NCBI GenBank assembly: GCA_034189065.1 | Contig: JAXHVQ010000004.1 | Span: 1 to 64,000, forward strand | Origin: FACHB-1406 sp034189065 | GTDB taxonomy: Bacteria; Cyanobacteriota; Cyanobacteriia; Cyanobacteriales; Spirulinaceae | Direction of reading: 5' to 3' | DNA: 64,000 nucleotides | Program-made: the position numbers and the translations under genes | Notes under the pieces: generated by a model | The model's input: the letters and a program-made list of their open reading frames with translations, nothing else | Database searches by the model: none | What the model was told of the DNA's origin: nothing | In this document: piece after piece, positions 26,356-35,907 of the stretch | How the letters are laid out: every line of letters begins with the position of its first letter | How positions within the stretch are numbered: the stretch's first letter is position 1

Positions 26356-26615
26356 CCCCGTAGTTCTCTCTTAGGTCGGAAGTTTTGTAATATGACTAAT
26401 GTTAAGAATAATGAATATTAAGAAAGTTTGAAATTCGGTAATTTCGTCTGGATTTGTAGCGATATCCGTAAAACTGTGAAAATTCAAAGTCTAAATGCGA
26501 CGCGATCGCGTGCCGTATTTATCTCTTTAGAGTGATGAATTTCCCTCTAACTTTCGATACCCTAAAGCTTGCAATTATTTTCGCAACAATCCTTAAAAAT
26601 TAAATTGAATGACTC

Positions 26616-27029
26616 ATGTATTTGATTATCGTCGGGGCAGGAAAAGTGGCAGCCGGTTTAGTAGAAATTGCACGCGATCGCGGCCACAAAGTCGCGCTCA
26701 TTGAAAAAGATAGCGAACTCGCGCGCAACATCATCCAAAAATACGACATTGACGTATACAACGCCGACATTGCCAGCGGAGACATTCTCGACGAAGCCGG
26801 AGTCAAACGCGCCGATGCCATTATCGCCACCACAGAAGACGACTCAACCAACTTAATGGCAATGGTTTTAGGCAAAGAAAACGGCGTAGAAACCCTAATC
26901 GCCACTATTGCCGAAAGCAAGCACCAAGCCATGTTCGAGCGTCTGGGAGTGCGAGTCCTCACCCATCCCGAAAAAATTGTCGCCCGAGCGTTAGTCAATA
27001 TCCTCGAACCCGGGGAGGACAGCCAATGA
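26616..27029 (+). CDS. TrkA-N (RCK) regulatory subunit of potassium uptake
   Basis: A Rossmann-fold RCK_N protein that binds NAD(H) or ATP and gates the partner channel. The nucleotide loop is YLIIVGAGKVAAGLVEIA, with acidic residues after strand two (ALIEKD) and four (IIATTEDD). At 137 aa it lacks the TrkA_C domain found in most KtrA/TrkA subunits. Its stop overlaps the start of the trkH-like gene in an ATGA, so the two are coupled. Confidence 0.9.
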   Translation: MYLIIVGAGKVAAGLVEIARDRGHKVALIEKDSELARNIIQKYDIDVYNADIASGDILDEAGVKRADAIIATTEDDSTNLMAMVLGKENGVETLIATIAESKHQAMFERLGVRVLTHPEKIVARALVNILEPGEDSQ

Positions 27030-28552
27030 GAGGCTACTATAAAACAATCTTGCGGGATCTCGCCTTATTTTTGCACGTTCCCGGAATCATGGCTCTCCTC
27101 TCAATCCCCATCTGCCTGTTGTTAGGAGAAACCTACGCCCTACGCCCCTTTCTTCTGGCCGCGATCGCACCCCTCCTCCTGGGACAACTCTTCTTCTGGC
27201 GCTTCCGCAAAGCCAGATCCGCACCCCCGCGCTACGCCTTAATTATCGTCGCTCTCGCCTGGGGAGCGATCCCTATTTTTGCCGCCATTCCCTTCCTGGA
27301 AATCGCCTCGAATGCGATCGCCACCGATGTCAACACCACCCCCACCATTATCGCCTTTAAAGACCCCCTCAACGCCGTCTTTGAAGCCTTCTCCGGCTTC
27401 ACCAGCACCGGCTTGACAATGGCCATTCACTCCAGCGAATTGCCCCGCAGTCTGCAATGGTGGCGTTCGTTCATCGAATGGATTGGCGGCGTAGGAGTGA
27501 TTGTTCTCGTCGTCTCCCTTCTCGAACCCACCACCGATGCCTCTCAACTGTACAGTGCAGAAGGACGAGACAAAACCATCGCCCTCACCGTACGCGCCAC
27601 AGTCCAAAAAATTTGGTGGATTTATCTCCTCTACACCGCCGCTAGTATCTTATTATTGCGCGCGGTAGGAATGCCGTGGTGGGAAGCGCTCAATCACGGC
27701 ATGACAGGTATTTCAACCGGCGGGTTTAGCGTCCGCGACGACAGCATTGGCGCTTATCCGGCGAACATTCAAATGGCCGTTGTTGCGATTATGATTGCCG
27801 GCAGCATTAGTTTCCCCGTTCACTATCGCCTCCTGCGCAAAGGAAAGATTACCGCCCTTTGGGACAACGCCGAACACCGCGCCCTCTGGATATTACTGAG
27901 TGTTGGGACAGTTTTATTGGTGTGGGCTAACTATGCCCACACCAGCACTTGGTTGTGGCGCAATAGCTTCTTTCAATGGGCTTCTGCATTGGGAACTTGC
28001 GGCTTTAATACGGTGAAAGTGGGGGAATGGACGGCAAGCGCTAAACTTTTATTGGGTGTTGCAATGGTAATGGGCGGCGCGGCAGGCTCCACAGCGGGGG
28101 GTTTGAAACTCAACCGCGTTGTTTCTTTGTATAAAGCGATTCTGTGGCGAATTCAACGCATCAAATTGCGCCCTCACCAAGTGATGCGCTACGAATTGGA
28201 CGGAGATGTTTTGAGCGAAACGGAAGCGACTCGTCGCGTCGAAGCTGCGTCTGTTTTAGCGGTTTTGTGGCTGTGGGCGATCGCCTTTGGAATGTTCGTT
28301 TTGCTACAAACAGTTGCGCGCGATTATCCCTTAGAAGATATCTTTTTTGAAGTGGCTTCGGCGTTGGGGGGCGTGGGTTTATCGACGGGAATTGTTGCTC
28401 CCGATATGCCTTGGATGGCGAAGATGACTTTGACGCTGTTTATGTGGATGGGACGGTTGGAAGTTATTCCAGTGTTGTTGTTAATTTCTACAATTCCAGC
28501 CCTGTTTACATCGCCTTTGCGCCGCCGCCGTAAACGGAAACGAAAAGTTTAA
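27026..28552 (+). CDS. TrkH family potassium transporter
   Basis: A membrane protein of the TrkH/KtrB superfamily that takes up K+ through four pore loops. These can be recognised as FTSTGLTMA, GISTGGFSV, LGTCGFNTV and LGGVGLSTG, each around the filter glycine. WWRSFIEWIGGVGVIVLVVS and QKIWWIYLLYT are typical of the family. ATG 27026 has GGGGAGGA just upstream and overlaps the RCK subunit stop by 4 bp. The C-terminus is strongly basic (RRRRKRKRKV). Confidence 0.93.
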   Translation: MRGYYKTILRDLALFLHVPGIMALLSIPICLLLGETYALRPFLLAAIAPLLLGQLFFWRFRKARSAPPRYALIIVALAWGAIPIFAAIPFLEIASNAIATDVNTTPTIIAFKDPLNAVFEAFSGFTSTGLTMAIHSSELPRSLQWWRSFIEWIGGVGVIVLVVSLLEPTTDASQLYSAEGRDKTIALTVRATVQKIWWIYLLYTAASILLLRAVGMPWWEALNHGMTGISTGGFSVRDDSIGAYPANIQMAVVAIMIAGSISFPVHYRLLRKGKITALWDNAEHRALWILLSVGTVLLVWANYAHTSTWLWRNSFFQWASALGTCGFNTVKVGEWTASAKLLLGVAMVMGGAAGSTAGGLKLNRVVSLYKAILWRIQRIKLRPHQVMRYELDGDVLSETEATRRVEAASVLAVLWLWAIAFGMFVLLQTVARDYPLEDIFFEVASALGGVGLSTGIVAPDMPWMAKMTLTLFMWMGRLEVIPVLLLISTIPALFTSPLRRRRKRKRKV

Positions 28553-28666
28553 TACCAATTCACGCTTAAGGTAAATTAGAAGCTGAAGGCTAGATTTTTC
28601 GTGAAAATTCTGATTTCCTTAAGGCTTCATTTCTTATACGATCGCGATGCGTTTAAACATCAAAGC

Positions 28667-29752
28667 ATGAATATCAATCTTTTCTCCCCTGTCGATCTCG
28701 GTTCCTACTCTCTCCCCAACCGCATGGTAATGGCACCGATGACGAGACTCCGGGCTATTGACAGCATTCCTCAACCTCTGATGGCAACCTACTACGCTCA
28801 ACGAGCCTCTGCTGGTTTGCTCGTTACCGAATGTACAATGGTTTCGCCTCTGAGTAACGGGTATATGAATTGTCCGGGAATTTACTCGTCCCAGCAAATA
28901 GAAGGATGGCAGAAAATCGCCGATGCGGTACACGAGGCAGGCGGGAAGATTTTCTTACAATTGTGGCACTGCGGCAGAGTTTCCCATCCCTCCCTATTAG
29001 ACGGAAAACAGCCAGTTGCACCCAGCGCGATCGCGGCCCCGGGCAAGTTACATACTCCCGCAGGGAAGGTGGCAATTCCTACGCCGAGCGCTCTCAAAAA
29101 GGACGAAATTGCTGAAATTATCGAGCAGTTTCGGACTGGGGCTAAAAATGCAAAGACGGCTGGTTTTGACGGCGTTGAATTGCATGGCGCATTTGGCTAT
29201 CTTATCGATCAATTTCTTCAAGATGGTTCCAATCAAAGAACCGATGAGTACGGGGGACCAATTGAGAACCGCGCGCGATTTTTGTTGGAAGTTGTCGAGG
29301 CGGTTGCGAGCGTTTGGGGGGCAAACTGCGTCGGTATTAAACTCTCGCCCAGCAATACATTTTATGGCATGGTTGACTCCACTCCTCAAGCGACCTTTAG
29401 TTATGTGCTTGAGACTCTCAATCCAATGGGTTTAGCCTATGTTCATTTAATGGAACCCAACGAAATTGATTTGAACAATCGAGATGTCCTTAATCCCGTT
29501 ACGCCTTTATTTCGACCGGTTTATCAAGGGACATTAATAACCAATGGAAACTATACCCAAGAAACAGCCAATACTGCTTTAGCCGAGGGAAATGCAGAAC
29601 TGGTTTCCTTTGGAAAGTTGTTTTTAGCAAATCCAGACCTACCCAAACGTTTCAAGCTAAACGCACCCTTAAACGAGCCCGATTCGAGAACATTTTATGG
29701 CAGCGGCGAGGAGGGATATACAGATTATCCTTTCTTGGAAGATGCAAAATAA
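28667..29752 (+). CDS. Old Yellow Enzyme family alkene reductase
   Basis: An FMN-dependent ene-reductase of the NemA/XenB group, which reduces activated C=C bonds with NAD(P)H. Family motifs: RMVMAPMTRLRA, QLWHCGRVSHPSL, RFLLEVVEAV and RTDEYGGPIENRARF. The active-site loop reads LHGAFGYLIDQFLQDGSNQR. The His and the Tyr are present, but the position that is normally Asn or His is Phe. ATG 28667 starts the barrel correctly (MNINLFSPVDLG); an upstream in-frame GTG at 28601 would add 22 unrelated residues. It is a single gene. Confidence 0.92.
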   Translation: MNINLFSPVDLGSYSLPNRMVMAPMTRLRAIDSIPQPLMATYYAQRASAGLLVTECTMVSPLSNGYMNCPGIYSSQQIEGWQKIADAVHEAGGKIFLQLWHCGRVSHPSLLDGKQPVAPSAIAAPGKLHTPAGKVAIPTPSALKKDEIAEIIEQFRTGAKNAKTAGFDGVELHGAFGYLIDQFLQDGSNQRTDEYGGPIENRARFLLEVVEAVASVWGANCVGIKLSPSNTFYGMVDSTPQATFSYVLETLNPMGLAYVHLMEPNEIDLNNRDVLNPVTPLFRPVYQGTLITNGNYTQETANTALAEGNAELVSFGKLFLANPDLPKRFKLNAPLNEPDSRTFYGSGEEGYTDYPFLEDAK

Positions 29753-30068
29753 GTTGAGTTTAATGAATAATGAATAATTACCTAAGTACCTAGCCAAAAT
29801 TAATTACACATAGCGCCTCTTGAGGACTGAGGCACAGTGGGAGTTCTGGGCGGGTGTCGGGAGTAATCTATTTTGTTTAAGTACTTATCCTTACCTTGTA
29901 AACCCCGTGAAACCTACGACTGCCCGTATCCTTTTCTTCCTTGACGAAGAGATTTTAGACCCAATTCATAAATTATTAATTATTAGTTATTAATTATTAA
30001 TTGATAAAGCACTCTATTCCCTATTTCCGGGAATCCTGATTTACATCTCAAATAAAAACGCTATATAT
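29753..30068. other. Intergenic region with AT-rich repeats and a MITE terminus
   Basis: No gene. It has short TAATTATTA-type repeats (about 29968-30003) and, at about 30032-30066, the inverse complement of the MITE end seen at 42127 and 46528 (TAGCGTTTTTATTTGAG on the minus strand). The start codon of the MFS gene lies directly after this terminus. Confidence 0.55.
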
Positions 30069-31268
30069 ATGACCCATTCAACGTCCAACTCGCTACCTGC
30101 TAAAGCGACACTCTTACTCGTTAGTACGCTCACAGTAATGTCAGGAGCGACAATTGCGCCTTCTCTTCCGGCGATGCAAGCGCACTTTTCAACGGTCGAA
30201 AATGCCGAATTTTGGGTGCGTTTGGTGCTGACAATGCCCGCTCTTTTTATTGTTATTGGTTCGCCGATTGCTGGACAACTGGTCGATAAAATTGGTCGCA
30301 AACCTTTACTGTTGGGTGCGGCTATTCTTTATGGCTTTGCTGGCAGTTCCGGCTTTGTGCTAAATTCGGTTTTTACAATTCTCGCGGGACGGGCGCTATT
30401 GGGACTGGCAGTGGCGGGGGTGATGGTGAGTGCAACGACGTTGATTGCGGATTACTATCAAGGCGATGCGCGGGCAAATTTTATGGGTTTACAAGCAGCA
30501 TTTATGGGCTTTGGCGGCGTTTTATTTCTCTCGACGGGCGGCTTTATTGCTGACTTGAACTGGCGTTTCCCTTTTTTGATTTACCTATTTTCGTGGCTAT
30601 TGATTCCGGGTATTGCGTTTGCTTTATACGAGCCATCGCGGACTGAAACAAATGCCGCAGATGCGAGTACAATTCCTACGGCAAAGCTTCCCATTAAGTT
30701 GCTGGTGCTGATATATGCTTCGGTACTGTTACAGCAAATTGTCTTTTACTTGATTCCAGTACAGTTGCCTTTCTATCTGGAGCAGATTTCAGGAGCAGGG
30801 GGAACTCAAACCGGACTCGCGATCGCGTTTTCTACTCTTTTCAGCGCTTTTGCTTCGATGAACTATGGCCGGTTCAAAAAGCGCTTAAGTTTTATTAAAA
30901 TTTTGGCGATCGCCTTTGGACTCATCGGACTGGGTTATATTGGTATTGGGGCGGTCAATCGTTACTGGCTCATACTTCTGGTATTGATTCCAACCGGAAT
31001 TGGCTTGGGTTTAATGATGCCCAATCTGAATGTCTGGACGGCAAACGAAGTTCCAGACGCTTTACGAGGAAGAGCATTAGGAGGATTAACCACGTTTATG
31101 TTTTTGGGTCAGTTTCTCTCGCCCATTGTTTCTCAACCCGTTAGAGAAAGCTTGGGGATGACAGCGACTTACGGATTAGTCGGAGTTTTCCTCGTATTGC
31201 TTGCTGCGCTACTGTGGCTCTACAAAAGACAAATTTGTCGCGTTATAAACAGCACGGTTGGAACTTAA
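30069..31268 (+). CDS. MFS transporter, Bcr/CflA-like drug efflux
   Basis: A 12-helix major facilitator of 399 aa. Motif A between helices 2 and 3 is present as GQLVDKIGRKPLLL, and the N-terminal half ends with YEPSRTETN before a short cytoplasmic linker. Helix 1 carries SGATIAPSLPAMQAHF, typical of the DHA1 drug:H+ antiporters. The substrate cannot be deduced. The first ATG is at 30069, directly after a MITE terminus, and no ribosome binding site is evident. Confidence 0.88.
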   Translation: MTHSTSNSLPAKATLLLVSTLTVMSGATIAPSLPAMQAHFSTVENAEFWVRLVLTMPALFIVIGSPIAGQLVDKIGRKPLLLGAAILYGFAGSSGFVLNSVFTILAGRALLGLAVAGVMVSATTLIADYYQGDARANFMGLQAAFMGFGGVLFLSTGGFIADLNWRFPFLIYLFSWLLIPGIAFALYEPSRTETNAADASTIPTAKLPIKLLVLIYASVLLQQIVFYLIPVQLPFYLEQISGAGGTQTGLAIAFSTLFSAFASMNYGRFKKRLSFIKILAIAFGLIGLGYIGIGAVNRYWLILLVLIPTGIGLGLMMPNLNVWTANEVPDALRGRALGGLTTFMFLGQFLSPIVSQPVRESLGMTATYGLVGVFLVLLAALLWLYKRQICRVINSTVGT

Positions 31269-31341
31269 GAATTGTTCGGCTTCTGTTTCACATCCAGCGT
31301 CAATTGTCAACCGTAAATTCCCAAATTATCCCAAACAAATT

Positions 31342-31369
31342 TTGCCCCGAAAAAGTGGAATCGGGGCAA
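31342..31369. terminator. Hairpin between convergent genes
   Basis: TTGCCCCGA (31342-31350) pairs with TCGGGGCAA (31361-31369) around a 10-nt loop. It lies between the ends of the MFS gene and the small minus-strand gene at 31378-31656. It has A-rich and T-poor flanks, so it may be a weak bidirectional terminator. Confidence 0.55.
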
Positions 31370-31377
31370 CGAAAAAC

Positions 31378-31656
31378 TTAACGACTCGAGCGCCGATGTT
31401 GCAACTCTGGGTCTAAAGCATTTTGTACTTTTCCCACCGCCTCGAGAATATCGAGTAACTCCTCTTGCATATATTTAAGGACATGGTCGTAGGGAATTTC
31501 GTGGGCAATGTGGATAAACTTGTCTTGTTCGTACAAGACGGCGCTGTGAAGAACGCACGCAAATGAGTGCATTGCCAACAGTCGAGTGGTGCATTGAGAA
31601 AGTTGTTGGTGGAGGGGAACCGAAGCGTTTTCAGGATTATTCGGTAAAATGGACAT
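31378..31656 (-). CDS. Small hypothetical protein, 92 aa
   Basis: I do not recognise it. The sequence is helical, with the central part LLAMHSFACVLHSAVLYEQDK and a C-terminal amphipathic stretch (EELLDILEAVGKVQNAL). It has a good ribosome binding site (AGGAG, 8 nt before ATG 31656). A strong hairpin lies in its leader (31706-31742), which supports a real transcript. No neighbour suggests a function. Confidence 0.65.
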   Translation of the reverse strand: MSILPNNPENASVPLHQQLSQCTTRLLAMHSFACVLHSAVLYEQDKFIHIAHEIPYDHVLKYMQEELLDILEAVGKVQNALDPELQHRRSSR

Positions 31657-31705
31657 CGTTGACTCCTCGTTTGTTACTAGAACTTGACATCGGGGGGTTT
31701 CCCCA

Positions 31706-31742
31706 GAGAAGGCGATTCAGCTTGCAGGCAGGTCGCCTTCTC
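31706..31742 (-). promoter_or_regulatory. Structured leader of the 92-aa gene
   Basis: GAGAAGGCGA (31706-31715) pairs perfectly with TCGCCTTCTC (31733-31742). On the minus strand this is followed by a small GGGGAAACCCC hairpin and then by the ribosome binding site and start codon at 31656. There is no T run after the big stem, so it looks like a leader structure rather than a terminator. The rest of 31657-32005 holds no gene; a further small stem lies near 31927-31949. Confidence 0.45.
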
Positions 31743-32005
31743 TTGCTATATCATAATATGCTTTGTTCAAAAATGCAACAATGATAAATGCTTTGTTCTT
31801 ATTAAAGGCAAAGTAAGGCAGCATCGCCGCTTTAGTTAAAAGCGACAAAGGTGTGTTACGCTGCGAAGAGCACACCCTACAGATTTCTGAATTCCGCTTC
31901 GAGAGACGATGGATATTAAAAGTTTTGGCGGATTGCAAAGTAATCCGCGATCGCGCTATCATCATCTTGATGTACAGCCAGAACCGCATGGCTCAAGCTT
32001 AAAAT

Positions 32006-32884
32006 CTATTGAGATTCCTTAAAAAATTCAATTAAGGCCCGAGTGGTTTCTGTGGGAACTTCCTCCGGTAAGAAATGACCCGCCGGAAGTGCGCGGCCTC
32101 GAACATCAACCGCTCGTTCGCGCCAGGTATCCAGCACATTGTAGCAACGTTGCATCACCCCTTTTGCTCCCCAAAGAACGAGAAGGGGGCATTGAATGGG
32201 GCGATCGCGGTCTTCGGCTTCCTGTTGGAGGTCGATGGAGGCGGCGGCGCGATAGTCCTCGCAACTGGCATGAATGGTAGCGGGGTCGCGAAAACAGCGA
32301 ACGTACTGGGCAACCGCCTCTGGGGTAAAAGCCTCCGCATCGCCACTCCACTGTCGTAACTTGGCTTTTAAGTAAAATTCGGGATCGCTGCCAATTAAAC
32401 GTTCCGGGAGATCGTAGGGTTCGATCAGGAAAAACCAGTGAGAATAGGCTGTTGCCAGTTGGCGATCGACGGTTTCAAAAATCTTGCGCGTGGGTACAAT
32501 ATCGAGGACGGCTGCCTTTTCGACGCAGTGGGGAAAGTCGAGGAGGAGACGATGCAATACTCGTCCGCCGCGATCGTGACCGGCGGCGAAAAAGCGATCG
32601 AAGCCTAAAGCAGCCATCACTTCTACTTGATCTTGTGCCGTTGCGCGCTTTGAATAGGTTTGGTGGGCGCGATCGCTTGGGGGTTTCTCGCTATCTCCGT
32701 AGCCGCGCAAATCCGAACAAACCACTGTAAACTGTTGGGCTAATATGGGTGCAACTTTGTGCCACATTACATAAGTTTGGGGATAGCCGTGAAGTAATAG
32801 AAGCGGCGGTCCTTGACCTCCAATGACGAGGTTAATGGTCGCGCCGGATGTGGCGATGCGTTGGGAAGTAAATTGCTCGAACAC
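32006..32884 (-). CDS. Alpha/beta hydrolase, haloacetate dehalogenase/epoxide hydrolase-like
   Basis: A 292-aa alpha/beta hydrolase. HGYP is the oxyanion-hole loop (LLLLHGYPQTYVMWH). The nucleophile elbow is AGHDRGGRV, with Asp instead of Ser, as in haloalkane and fluoroacetate dehalogenases and epoxide hydrolases. DLRGYGDSEKP is the typical strand-4 loop. The catalytic His is in PAGHFLPEEVP. RCFRDPATIHASCEDYRAA in the cap domain matches the fluoroacetate dehalogenase-like group. The true substrate is unknown. It is 41 bp downstream of the Ppx/GppA gene on the same strand, so may share its transcript. Confidence 0.88.
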   Translation of the reverse strand: MFEQFTSQRIATSGATINLVIGGQGPPLLLLHGYPQTYVMWHKVAPILAQQFTVVCSDLRGYGDSEKPPSDRAHQTYSKRATAQDQVEVMAALGFDRFFAAGHDRGGRVLHRLLLDFPHCVEKAAVLDIVPTRKIFETVDRQLATAYSHWFFLIEPYDLPERLIGSDPEFYLKAKLRQWSGDAEAFTPEAVAQYVRCFRDPATIHASCEDYRAAASIDLQQEAEDRDRPIQCPLLVLWGAKGVMQRCYNVLDTWRERAVDVRGRALPAGHFLPEEVPTETTRALIEFFKESQ

Positions 32885-32925
32885 AATAACGAATGAAGAA
32901 CAATGAAGAATAAAGAAAATACAAA

Positions 32926-34566
32926 CTATCGTTCTAATTGTGCTATGACTTTTATTCCAAATTCCTCTTCAAAGGATTCTTTTTTATAATTTAAATTCCA
33001 CAATTCCAACTCACAAGAATCGTTCGTATCTGCTGGAATAAGATGCAAGACAAGTTCCCTTTCGGCGGACTTGTACTCGCAGTCAATCTGACGAATTGCA
33101 CCGATTTGACGGCGGTCTAGGGCGACGGCGAGGCGTAAAATTGCGCTAATTTGACAAACGAGCAATCGATAGTGTTTGCTCGGCAAGCTATTGAAATTAG
33201 GATGTTTTTTCTTGGGCTTGCTTTTGCGATGGTAGCGGGCAATATTAGCAATCAGTTCGATTTCCAGCTCGCTAAATCCCAATAATTCGGCATTGCGGAT
33301 CAGGTAATAGGAATGTTTGTGATGGGAGGAATGGGAGATGTAGATTCCGCCATTGTGAAGGACTGCCGCCGCCCACAATAGTTCGCGTTCTGCTGCTCCC
33401 CAGTGATGCAAATGGCCTTGGGTTTGGTCGAATAAACTGAGGGCAAAACTGGCGACGCGATCGCTATATTCTTTGTTGATTTGATATTTGCGCGCAATCT
33501 TGACCACGCTGCGTTCGCGAATTTCACTTTGGTAGCGCAGGCGGTTTTCAATTAAACCGTGGGCTAGCATCCAGTCTACAATGACTCCTTCGCGTAAAGC
33601 GCGCTCGCAAACTGTCAGCGAGTCGAGATTTAACATTTTCATGGCTTCCCAAAGAATGATCGCCCCCGCGACGATAATTTCCGCTCGCTTGGCATCCATT
33701 CCTGCAACTTTCGCCCGTTCTTCGTAGTTGAGGGAGGCAAGGCGCTGGACTAAATTTTCGAGATCCAATAGACTCAGTTGATATCCTTGAAGAGGATTGG
33801 GTTCGTTGCCGAATTTGGCGATCGCGTCAATGGTTGCCAGCGTTTTAATGGTTCCCGATGTGCCAATTAAACTGAGGCGTTCGCTTTTTTGTAATTGATT
33901 GCGCAGTTCGTCGATGGGACGCTCGAGCATTCCTCGGATGTAGGCTTGCAAGTAACAAAATTCTTCGGAACTGAGGGGATCGTTTTTGACAAATTCTTGA
34001 GTTAAGCGGACTGCGCCAACTTTGGTACTGCTTAAAAATCGAGGTTGGTCGCCGTCGGCTAATACTAACTCTGTGGAACCCCCGCCAATATCGATAATGA
34101 CGTGGGGTTGGTTCTGGAAGTCCATGCAGGAGAGAACCCCCAGATAGATGCGTCGCGCTTCTTCTTGGCCGGAAATGACATTGACTTGTAGGCCGATTTC
34201 TGATTCAATTTGTCGTAGCAGGTCCGAACCGTTGGGTGCTTCGCGCATCGCACTGGTGGCGACGGCAATTACCTGTTTGACATTGAAGCTGACGGCTAAG
34301 TCCTGACAGCGTCGCAAGGTGGCTAAGGCGCGCTTCATGACTTGTGGGGTGATACATTTGGTTTTGGGGTCGCGATCGCCCAGCCTCACGGTGTCTTTTT
34401 CGCGGTTAATAATGGTAAAGGCAGGCAGACTCGGTTGAATGCGCGCGATCGCCATATGGATCGAGTTGGTGCCGATGTCAATGGCTGCTAGATTGAATTC
34501 TCCCGCGCGATCGGCTGGAATCTCCAATAAGGACTCGCTTTCGTTTTGAACCATTAAATTAACCAT
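32926..34566 (-). CDS. Exopolyphosphatase, Ppx/GppA family
   Basis: This family hydrolyses polyphosphate or pppGpp and belongs to the ASKHA superfamily. N-terminal phosphate loop AAIDIGTNSIHMAIARI, second phosphate loop VIIDIGGGSTELVLADG, and ATSAMREAPNGSDLL between them. The C-terminal HD-like domain begins at about residue 330 (ELLWAAAVLHNGGIYISHSS, then ANIARYHRKSKPK). The length of 546 aa is the cyanobacterial norm. ATG 34566 has AGGAG upstream. A long empty region lies before it. Confidence 0.93.
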   Translation of the reverse strand: MVNLMVQNESESLLEIPADRAGEFNLAAIDIGTNSIHMAIARIQPSLPAFTIINREKDTVRLGDRDPKTKCITPQVMKRALATLRRCQDLAVSFNVKQVIAVATSAMREAPNGSDLLRQIESEIGLQVNVISGQEEARRIYLGVLSCMDFQNQPHVIIDIGGGSTELVLADGDQPRFLSSTKVGAVRLTQEFVKNDPLSSEEFCYLQAYIRGMLERPIDELRNQLQKSERLSLIGTSGTIKTLATIDAIAKFGNEPNPLQGYQLSLLDLENLVQRLASLNYEERAKVAGMDAKRAEIIVAGAIILWEAMKMLNLDSLTVCERALREGVIVDWMLAHGLIENRLRYQSEIRERSVVKIARKYQINKEYSDRVASFALSLFDQTQGHLHHWGAAERELLWAAAVLHNGGIYISHSSHHKHSYYLIRNAELLGFSELEIELIANIARYHRKSKPKKKHPNFNSLPSKHYRLLVCQISAILRLAVALDRRQIGAIRQIDCEYKSAERELVLHLIPADTNDSCELELWNLNYKKESFEEEFGIKVIAQLER

Positions 34567-35213
34567 CCCTGTGTTCTCCTGGTGCCGGGTTGAGCTTTTT
34601 TCTCTAGCGATAAAAATATTGGTCTTTGGGATTAACCCTCCTTACGATGGACATACCATATTTTGGGGGGGGTTGCGATCGGTTTTTTTGTTTTTCTCTC
34701 GATGGCTGACAGTTTCCGGTCTTTTTGGGTTTCCTGTTTTTAGTTTCTAATGTCTTTTTTAAGATTGGGTAAAGGGTAGCAGTATTTGTACTCGCTCTAT
34801 TATAGAAAAATGCGACTCAGTTGAGGTTTGTTCGGATTCAGGATAGGATGACGATTTATTAAGGCTTTCAATCTCTAACGGATTTGCGTGTTAATACTTG
34901 ATTACAATATAGTAATTTTACTAGATTGGGGAGACTGGCACTGAGGCAGAAGCGCGATCGCTGATATTGATTCAAGCTTTTGCTCGCCCTACAATAAGCT
35001 ATTCGGCATTTAAATCGCGCTGCCCTTGTCTGACGGGGAGACGGGGGGTAGCTTCGCGTCCCGAAGGAGAGCGACCGATACCCAATTTATTCATTATTCA
35101 TTATTCATTATTCATTATTCATTATTCATTATTCATTATTCATTATTCATTATTCATTATTCATTGATAAGCGTGCGACAATAGAAATATGGCTTTTCTG
35201 TTCCAAAACACCT
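34567..35213. other. Long intergenic region with heptamer repeats
   Basis: There are 647 bp without a gene between divergent genes. The main content is a tandem array of ATTCATT, about ten copies at 35090-35165, that ends about 45 bp before the next start codon. A GC-rich palindrome-like stretch (GCTTCGCGTCCCGAAGGAGAGC) lies near 35050. I find no RNA gene. Confidence 0.6.
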
Positions 35214-35858
35214 ATGAGCGCAACTTTAAAGATTCCTCCCTCCAATTCGACTCACTCTCAACTTATTTTACACGATGTGAGCTGGGAAATGTACGAACAA
35301 TTGCTGGAGATTTTCAGCGAATATTCAGTTGTACAAATGAGTTATTATAAAGGAATTTTAGAACTAATGGCTCCTCTTCCCGAACATGAAACCTACGCTT
35401 GGACGGTTGGACGCTTATTAACCGTGCTATCGGAGGAGTTGGGGTTAGAAATTCGGGGATTGAGAAGTACAACTTGGCGGTCTCAATCCCAAGCGGTGGG
35501 GAAAGAAGCAGACCAATGTTTTTATATTCAAAATGAGAGCTTGGTTCGCGACAAGCTAGAAATCGATTTGAATGTCGATCCGCCTCCAGATTTAGCAATT
35601 GAAATTGACGTGACTCATTCTGCTTTGGATAAGTTATCGATTTATGCAGGGTTGAAAGTTCCTGAATTGTGGCATTTTCGGAAGAGGGAGTTTTTAATTT
35701 ATCAATTGACGGACGAGGGGTATCGAGAATCTGAGGAAAGTTTAGCATTTCCTGCTTTTCCGGTTAAAGAGATTGCGCGCTTTTTGCAACTGGATGCTCA
35801 AAAAGGGGAAAATGCAAGGATGCGCGAATTTAGGAAGTGGGTGCGCGATCGGGTATAA
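35214..35858 (+). CDS. Uma2 family (DUF820) putative endonuclease
   Basis: A second, distant Uma2 protein (214 aa). The core motifs are KEADQCFYIQN, PDLAIEIDVTHSALDKLSIY and VPELWHFRKREFLIYQL, which provide the Asp, Glu and Lys of the PD-(D/E)xK fold. It differs clearly from the Uma2 gene at 7285-7968, so it was acquired or duplicated independently. The ATG at 35214 opens the frame. It is followed 49 bp later by a small DUF2283-like gene on the same strand. Confidence 0.85.
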   Translation: MSATLKIPPSNSTHSQLILHDVSWEMYEQLLEIFSEYSVVQMSYYKGILELMAPLPEHETYAWTVGRLLTVLSEELGLEIRGLRSTTWRSQSQAVGKEADQCFYIQNESLVRDKLEIDLNVDPPPDLAIEIDVTHSALDKLSIYAGLKVPELWHFRKREFLIYQLTDEGYRESEESLAFPAFPVKEIARFLQLDAQKGENARMREFRKWVRDRV

Positions 35859-35907
35859 TCTAGCTATGGACATTTATCTTAATCAAAATTGACGCTTGTT
35901 TTTCAAA

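Noticed and set aside
31717..31989. 90-aa minus-strand frame
   Set aside because: No family resemblance, crosses two hairpins, and has no ribosome binding site. Probably intergenic.
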